DNA of 13,877 nt from Kiritimatiellota bacterium (lineage in GTDB: Bacteria; Verrucomicrobiota; Kiritimatiellia; JAAZAB01), in contig VSJD01000327.1 of the NCBI GenBank assembly GCA_008636095.1, positions 1-13,877 of the forward strand, read 5' to 3'. Of this stretch, positions 6,878-13,877 are shown in pieces. The translations under genes were made by a program, and so were the position numbers. Numbering within the stretch: the first letter of the stretch is position 1; every line of letters begins with the position of its first letter. The notes beneath the pieces are model-generated. The model did not search any database. It was not told the DNA's origin and saw only the letters and a list, made by a program, of their open reading frames with translations.

Positions 6878-6895
6878 CCATCATCCATTTTCCAT

Positions 6896-6905
<10 letters not shown>
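6878..6905. repeat. Imperfect 7-bp tandem repeat overlapping the mfd stop codon
   Basis: Four heptamers, CCATCAT, CCATTTT, CCATTTA and CCATTCT, run from beside REP 3 into the last codons of mfd. It is the second period-7 tract in the window that abuts a gene's 3' end. Confidence 0.6.
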
Positions 6906-10705
<3,800 letters not shown>

Positions 10706-10762
10706 GAGAAACCAAAACCAGATGTCAGTAGTCAAAGGTCTGCAAAGATTCAACCTAACACT

Positions 10763-10791
10763 TTAATTGCCATGCCCGTATAAATTGTCAA
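10763..10791 (-). promoter_or_regulatory. Sigma-70-like promoter for mfd
   Basis: On the minus strand a perfect -35 TTGACA (10791-10786) is followed after 17 bp by AATTAA (10768-10763), or after 18 bp by ATTAAA. Transcription would begin near 10755, giving about 50 nt of leader before the ATG at 10705 and leaving no leader for the TTG at 10753. Confidence 0.5.
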
Positions 10792-10805
10792 TCGAATTTA
10801 GCGCG

Positions 10806-11019
10806 GCCGTTATGGTAAACAACAAAAGTCGCGATAGGATGTCCTGTGTTTTTTGACCCTGCGCCAACGTCCGAAAAGCATGGAATCATGCACAAAAAGG
10901 CATTCCAAGCACTCTGGCGGTTGAAAAGCCGGCGCGACAAACCGGGTACGCTGCCTTGCCCTATTTGGCTCGTATGTCAGAGGGGATCAACAACCCAAAA
11001 GTGACGCGGATATCCGGGG
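10806..11019. other. Gene-free spacer upstream of the toxin-antitoxin remnant
   Basis: I see no convincing coding frame here. A TGGAAT/ATTCCA inverted repeat with a 17-nt spacer lies near 10890-10910. The stretch may hold eroded upstream parts of the mntA-like gene, but no motif could be recognised. Confidence 0.4.
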
Positions 11020-11109
11020 GATGTGGATCCTTCCATCGGACTTGATTTTATGACGCTGGCTGACCGGATCGAACAACCGCTTGGTCTGCCGGTGAATTTG
11101 GTTTCCTAG
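11020..11109 (+). pseudogene. Remnant of an MNT-type nucleotidyltransferase (MntA-like antitoxin)
   Basis: The frame reads DVDPSIGLDFMTLADRIEQP, then LGLPVNLVS and a stop. This resembles the middle of minimal nucleotidyltransferases of MNT/HepT toxin-antitoxin pairs, which run from SDxDLLVxF through a helix to a strand ending in VDLV. The N-terminal G-S-x-A-R-G portion is absent and the DxDLLVDF motif seems internally shortened (DV then DPS). The next frame holds a hepT remnant, which supports the identification. It is not functional. Confidence 0.6.
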
Positions 11110-11204
11110 GCGAAGCTGCCAGCCGTCTTCCCGAGGATTTTAAAGCGCAACATCGCGAAATGGAATGGTCAAAAATCGTTAGGCTTCGGGATCGGCCTTT
11201 AAGT
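11103..11204 (+). pseudogene. Remnant of a HepT-family toxin gene (DUF86), cut by a MITE
   Basis: The frame reads LGEAASRLPEDFKAQHREME and then WSKIVRLRDR, which matches the central-to-C-terminal part of HepT proteins just before the RX4HXY motif. The arginine is present, but the following histidine and tyrosine are missing because the sequence passes into the MITE-like repeat at 11205, where it stops at TGA (11211-11213). The N-terminal portion of hepT is also gone, so a deletion joined it to the mntA remnant. The gene is dead. Confidence 0.65.
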
Positions 11205-11340
11205 GGCTGTTGAAAAAGTCATTATCGCCTGTAAAGGTCATCCCGAGCAAAGTCGAGGGATCTCAAAAATGGCCCAAATCTGCGATTTGGAGATTCTTCG
11301 CTCCGCTCTGAATGACCGGAGAAGTAGTTTTTCAACAGCC
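11205..11340. mobile_element. MITE-like element with 13-bp terminal inverted repeats
   Basis: Ends GGCTGTTGAAAAA (11205-11217) and TTTTTCAACAGCC (11328-11340) are perfectly complementary. The interior is a second palindrome: GGTCAT-type ends, two GAGC-core repeats (11241-11260 with TCCC/GGGA arms, 11293-11313 with ATTC/GAAT arms), and a central hairpin CCAAATC-TGC-GATTTGG. GCCTTTAA occurs at 11195-11202 and again at 11338-11345, so TTTAA or more may be a target duplication. It has no coding capacity; mobility would need a transposase from elsewhere. It also lies 34 bp past the lyase stop codon and could end that transcript. Confidence 0.8.
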
Positions 11341-11374
11341 TTTAATGGGTGACCCACATTTCTCTAGTTCCAAA

Positions 11375-13186
11375 TCAGTTGCGTGCCAAAGACTTTCTGG
11401 CGATCAGGGTCGTCAAGGAAACATTTTGGCCGCCTTGCGTTTTGATTAAAATCCGCTTGGTTTTCCGGTGCGCAAAGTCGAGGTAGCACAGACCTTCGGC
11501 GACTTCAACATTGTTAAGCTCAGGACTGGCGAATCCCATTTCCAGAACACATCCGCTCGAATGCGTGAGCAGGAAATCCTTGTTGTTTTTCGGCTGCACC
11601 TGGATGTCGGGATGGAGATTCAGAATGAAGGTTGCCTCAATGTTGGCGGGAGCCTTTACCGTATCGTTGATCCGGAGTGAAGTGTCAGGGAAAATTGCGA
11701 CCGTTCTTTCCCAGCGAACACCCTGCCAGGCCGGGACGGAGCTTTGCAGGTTGGCGGCGATGCGCAGTGAGTCGGCGGTCGTTTGCCAGCCAGCGCAGAC
11801 AACAGAGGCGTGCTGCTGCCAGTCATAGGTGCCGGTCAAAGTGCTGTCGCCGGCGCCGTTAATCAGCAGGGACGAATGAGCCTGCGACAGTTTATACCAT
11901 TTGCTGAACTTTTCTTCGTCGTAGGGCGGACACCCGCTGTCAATTAAAAACGGGAGCTTGTCCACCCATAAGGACAGCGCGTTTTTGCCGCCATGATAAT
12001 GTGAGTTTTGGCCGGTATAAGGAGAGGCGTCCAGGCAAAGATAAAAGGGCGTTCGCCGTAATATGGCGATGCCGGCGTCGGGGAAATAATGTGTCGTTTC
12101 TTTTCCCTTGGGGACCGGTAAGAACGACATGGATTTTAAAAAAGCGGCCCCGTTGACGGTGTAACCATCATTGAGCACCACGGTCATCCCCTGCGGATCC
12201 GTGATCCATCTGACCACGTCGGCGTGCCGGATTAAGCGGTCTTTAATCTCCGCTTCCAGCGAGAAGCCATGGATTTGCGTGAGCAGGTAAGCATCCCGGA
12301 TATGCCAGGTGGTGAAGATGTGATAGGAAGGACTGTTCTCAATTTCCGATCCATCCGGAGCGAAGCTCGCGCGGCTGTGGAAGTTGATGATTTTAACGCC
12401 TTCGCTGATGAATTCCTGCCAAAGCCCGAATCCCTTAAAAAACGTGCCGGCCAGAAGCAAGGCCAGGCCGCGCAGACTCTGGTGATTGTCGCCGGGAATC
12501 AGGTCCAGTCCAAAATGCTCGCCGTAATAGATCGTTTCGCCATGTTGATATAAACATCGGCAAATGATGTTCCATTCGTCTTTTGAAATGGCCGGCGAAT
12601 CCTTGAGAAAATGGAGAACATGCATCCAATGCAGAACACGGCTGGCCGGCTGGAAGTCGAACCAGATATATTGGACATCGGTTTCGTCAGCCAGATTTTG
12701 TTCAAAGGTCTGGCGGTTATAATTGTCGTCGCGGATATGATAGACGTACCGCTGATGTTTCAGCACGTTGTCTCTGCCGACCGGCGGCGGGCAAGTTGCA
12801 ATAAAATTGAGCAGGGTATCGATGATCAGCCGTGCCAGAGTCTCGTTTTTTGTCTGGGCATACTGCTTGGCCATTGGCACGATGAAATAAAACCGGTTCA
12901 GCCAGCAGCTTTTTTCAATGCCCCGCCATCGTTCAAAGCGTTGGTGGTCGAGGCGGGGTAATGTGCCGAAATCGCGCAAGGCCTGCTTGGTGATGATCTG
13001 ACACGCATAGTCCGTGTCATCAATCGTTGCAATTATGCTGTGGGAGGCCAGTCCGCCGCCGCCGTCCAGGGGATACAAATCAAAGAAGTTATTGTGCATC
13101 AGCAGATCGTGGGGCAGGGGCAGTTGATAAGGACGCGTCCCACCGCTGAAGCGTTCCTCGACAATCAGTTTTAAGTCGTCCGGCAT
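11375..13186 (-). CDS. Heparinase II/III family protein (polysaccharide lyase-like)
   Basis: A 603-residue protein with the two-part build of heparinase II/III and alginate lyase relatives: an alpha-helical toroid in the first half and a beta-sandwich in the second. Family-like signatures are DGSEIENSPSYHIFTTW near residues 275-295, whose Tyr-His resembles the active-site region of such lyases, and SHYHGGKNALSLWVDKLPFL then IDSG near 393-417, the H-x-G-x-N-xLS...LxDSG pattern of the C-terminal domain. These enzymes cleave uronic-acid-containing polysaccharides by beta-elimination; the true substrate cannot be inferred. The frame is open to 13291, but the ATG at 13186 is preceded by AACGAGG and is chosen. 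No signal peptide is seen from either start, which is unusual for a polysaccharide lyase and suggests cytoplasmic oligosaccharide processing. Its base composition is intermediate between the mannosidase and mfd. Confidence 0.85.
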   Translation of the reverse strand: MPDDLKLIVEERFSGGTRPYQLPLPHDLLMHNNFFDLYPLDGGGGLASHSIIATIDDTDYACQIITKQALRDFGTLPRLDHQRFERWRGIEKSCWLNRFYFIVPMAKQYAQTKNETLARLIIDTLLNFIATCPPPVGRDNVLKHQRYVYHIRDDNYNRQTFEQNLADETDVQYIWFDFQPASRVLHWMHVLHFLKDSPAISKDEWNIICRCLYQHGETIYYGEHFGLDLIPGDNHQSLRGLALLLAGTFFKGFGLWQEFISEGVKIINFHSRASFAPDGSEIENSPSYHIFTTWHIRDAYLLTQIHGFSLEAEIKDRLIRHADVVRWITDPQGMTVVLNDGYTVNGAAFLKSMSFLPVPKGKETTHYFPDAGIAILRRTPFYLCLDASPYTGQNSHYHGGKNALSLWVDKLPFLIDSGCPPYDEEKFSKWYKLSQAHSSLLINGAGDSTLTGTYDWQQHASVVCAGWQTTADSLRIAANLQSSVPAWQGVRWERTVAIFPDTSLRINDTVKAPANIEATFILNLHPDIQVQPKNNKDFLLTHSSGCVLEMGFASPELNNVEVAEGLCYLDFAHRKTKRILIKTQGGQNVSLTTLIARKSLARN

Positions 13187-13442
13187 GCAACCTCGTTCTT
13201 TTTTAAAATTTACACGTTTGGTTATTCGAACAATAGGTGCCGGTTTCAAGGGTAGCTTCCGTGGCGCTGTTTTACAATAGGACGGGATCACTAAAGGCGG
13301 AAAATCACCACGTGAGAAAAAAGCTTATCAAAGCGGTATTGGATTACAAGCGGGACTTGATGATTTGGCGCGTTCAACTTTCCGCTATGGGGCCAGAAGG
13401 TCTATATGTCAGCCGTCAAAAGTCGGCAGGAAACAATTGCGC

Positions 13443-13469
13443 GTGACCATGATCACCGAAAATCATGAT
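13443..13469. promoter_or_regulatory. Adjacent operator-like palindromes upstream of the lyase gene
   Basis: GTGACCATGATCAC (13443-13456) is symmetric except for the central pair of positions, and ATCATGAT (13462-13469) is a perfect palindrome. Both contain ATCATG half-sites. They lie about 260 bp upstream of the chosen lyase start and could bind a dimeric regulator. Confidence 0.3.
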
Positions 13470-13529
13470 ACAATGGCGTGCGGGTACGGAGTGGATTTTA
13501 GCCTGGAATTCATTTTTCTTGATTTATTG

Positions 13530-13563
13530 AACGTCTGGTACAAGTATTAGTACCTTAAACGTT
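13530..13563. promoter_or_regulatory. Nested inverted repeat upstream of the lyase gene
   Basis: AACGT (13530-13534), GGTAC (13537-13541), an 8-bp spacer, GTACC (13550-13554) and ACGTT (13559-13563). The symmetrical spacing suits an operator or a cruciform; there is no T run, so it is not an obvious terminator. Confidence 0.3.
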
Positions 13564-13654
13564 GTGAACCGTTAAGAAAAACAAGAAAACAGACGGGATA
13601 TTGCCCGCTAACCACGCGAAAAGAACGCGAAATAAGAAAAGATTTTGCTTTTTT

Positions 13655-13679
13655 CGGGCGTAGCTCTGAGCGGAGCCCG
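13655..13679. repeat. Intergenic copy of the TAGCT-core palindrome
   Basis: CGGGC-GTAGCT-CTG-AGCGGA-GCCCG. The core resembles the hairpins inside mfd at 9714-9742 and 10374-10411, but the arms are different and still complementary. Confidence 0.6.
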
Positions 13680-13827
13680 ATGTCACCGTGTGGCGAATTT
13701 GGGTGCCGCCGCCGGCGGATTCTAAAAAACAAGGCAAGCTTGGGTCGAATGTGGGCGCGCCGCGTGCAGCGCAATACTCGTGTATGCGCAAGCGCGGGAA
13801 GCCCGCAGGTGGCCCAAGATCGCCGCC

Positions 13828-13868
13828 GTGTCCTGCCGAAGCGGCTTCGCGTAGCAGGACGCTTTTTT
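13828..13868 (+). repeat. Palindromic repeat shared with the mfd insert, terminator-like
   Basis: GTCCTGC (13830-13836) pairs with GCAGGAC (13854-13860) around GAAGC/GCTTC, followed by six T residues (13863-13868), so it could work as an intrinsic terminator on the plus strand. Its first 27 bases match the minus strand of mfd at 9455-9429 at all but three positions. Confidence 0.6.
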
Positions 13869-13877
13869 AGAACCAAA

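Larger units (their letters stand above)
13187..13827. other. Spacer upstream of the lyase gene without a convincing gene
   Basis: Open frames exist on both strands, but none has recognisable family motifs, and several consist of translated repeat. Besides the palindromes listed separately there is a short direct repeat near 13609-13632 (CGCGAAAAGAACGCGAAA) and hairpins CCGCC/GGCGG near 13710 and GCGGG/CCCGC near 13795-13806. A gene entering from beyond the right edge cannot be excluded. Confidence 0.4.

Noticed and set aside
10706..10753. Upstream TTG as the mfd start
   Set aside because: The predicted transcription start lies about 2 bp before it and no usable ribosome site is present; the extra residues do not resemble the Mfd N-terminus.
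13237..13446. Small plus-strand open frame overlapping the 5' end of the lyase frame
   Set aside because: No ribosome site or recognisable motif, and it runs across the probable lyase control region.
13547..13876. 109-codon minus-strand open frame at the right edge
   Set aside because: Its translation is arginine-rich repeat sequence containing two palindromes; there is no recognisable domain. A partial gene cannot be fully excluded because the window ends here.

Overview
The window looks like a piece of a bacterial chromosome from an uncultured, glycan-degrading lineage. A PVC-type bacterium (Kiritimatiellota, Lentisphaerota or Verrucomicrobiota) would fit. That is an inference from gene content (GH38 mannosidase, heparinase II/III-like lyase, xylose-isomerase-like barrel) and from the density of dispersed palindromic repeats; no marker gene here fixes the phylum.

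Layout. (1) 1-3579, plus strand: an A/T-rich sugar phosphate isomerase/epimerase-like gene, a 186-bp palindromic element, and a GH38 alpha-mannosidase. (2) 3580-3971: a gene-poor stretch with a promoter-like site, the 5' remnant of a tRNA-Leu, and an intact tRNA-Leu(UAG). (3) 3972-10705, minus strand, G+C-rich: mfd, a SurA-like peptidyl-prolyl isomerase and pdxA, read in that order. A REP-associated tyrosine transposase (RAYT) flanked by its own REP palindromes sits between mfd and the surA-like gene. (4) 10754-11374: the mfd promoter, the decayed remains of an MNT/HepT toxin-antitoxin pair, and a MITE-like element that ends the hepT remnant. (5) 11375-13186, minus strand: a heparinase II/III-family protein. 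(6) 13187-13877: no convincing gene, but operator-like palindromes and further repeats.

The most unusual feature is the repeat biology. Small palindromic elements occur between genes and also in frame inside two conserved housekeeping genes. The N-terminal half of Mfd carries at least five such insertions, one nested inside another, and the protein is about 120 residues longer than E. coli Mfd. PdxA carries a 64-residue insert built partly from two opposed GTGG-headed REPs. In one family, five copies share a core close to GAGCnnAGTCGA, while the flanking arms differ between copies yet stay self-complementary within each copy (CCCT/AGGG, TCCC/GGGA, ATGTC/GACAT, ATTCC/GGAAT, ATTC/GAAT). This points to mobile elements selected as hairpins and tolerated as added peptide, comparable to the Rickettsia palindromic elements. 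The same window holds a RAYT with GTAG-headed REPs, so at least one plausible mobiliser is present, although its REPs belong to a different family from those in the genes.

Functionally, the outer genes suggest glycan use (alpha-mannoside hydrolysis, uronic-acid polysaccharide cleavage, sugar isomerisation). The central block is housekeeping: transcription-coupled repair, outer-membrane protein folding and vitamin B6 synthesis.
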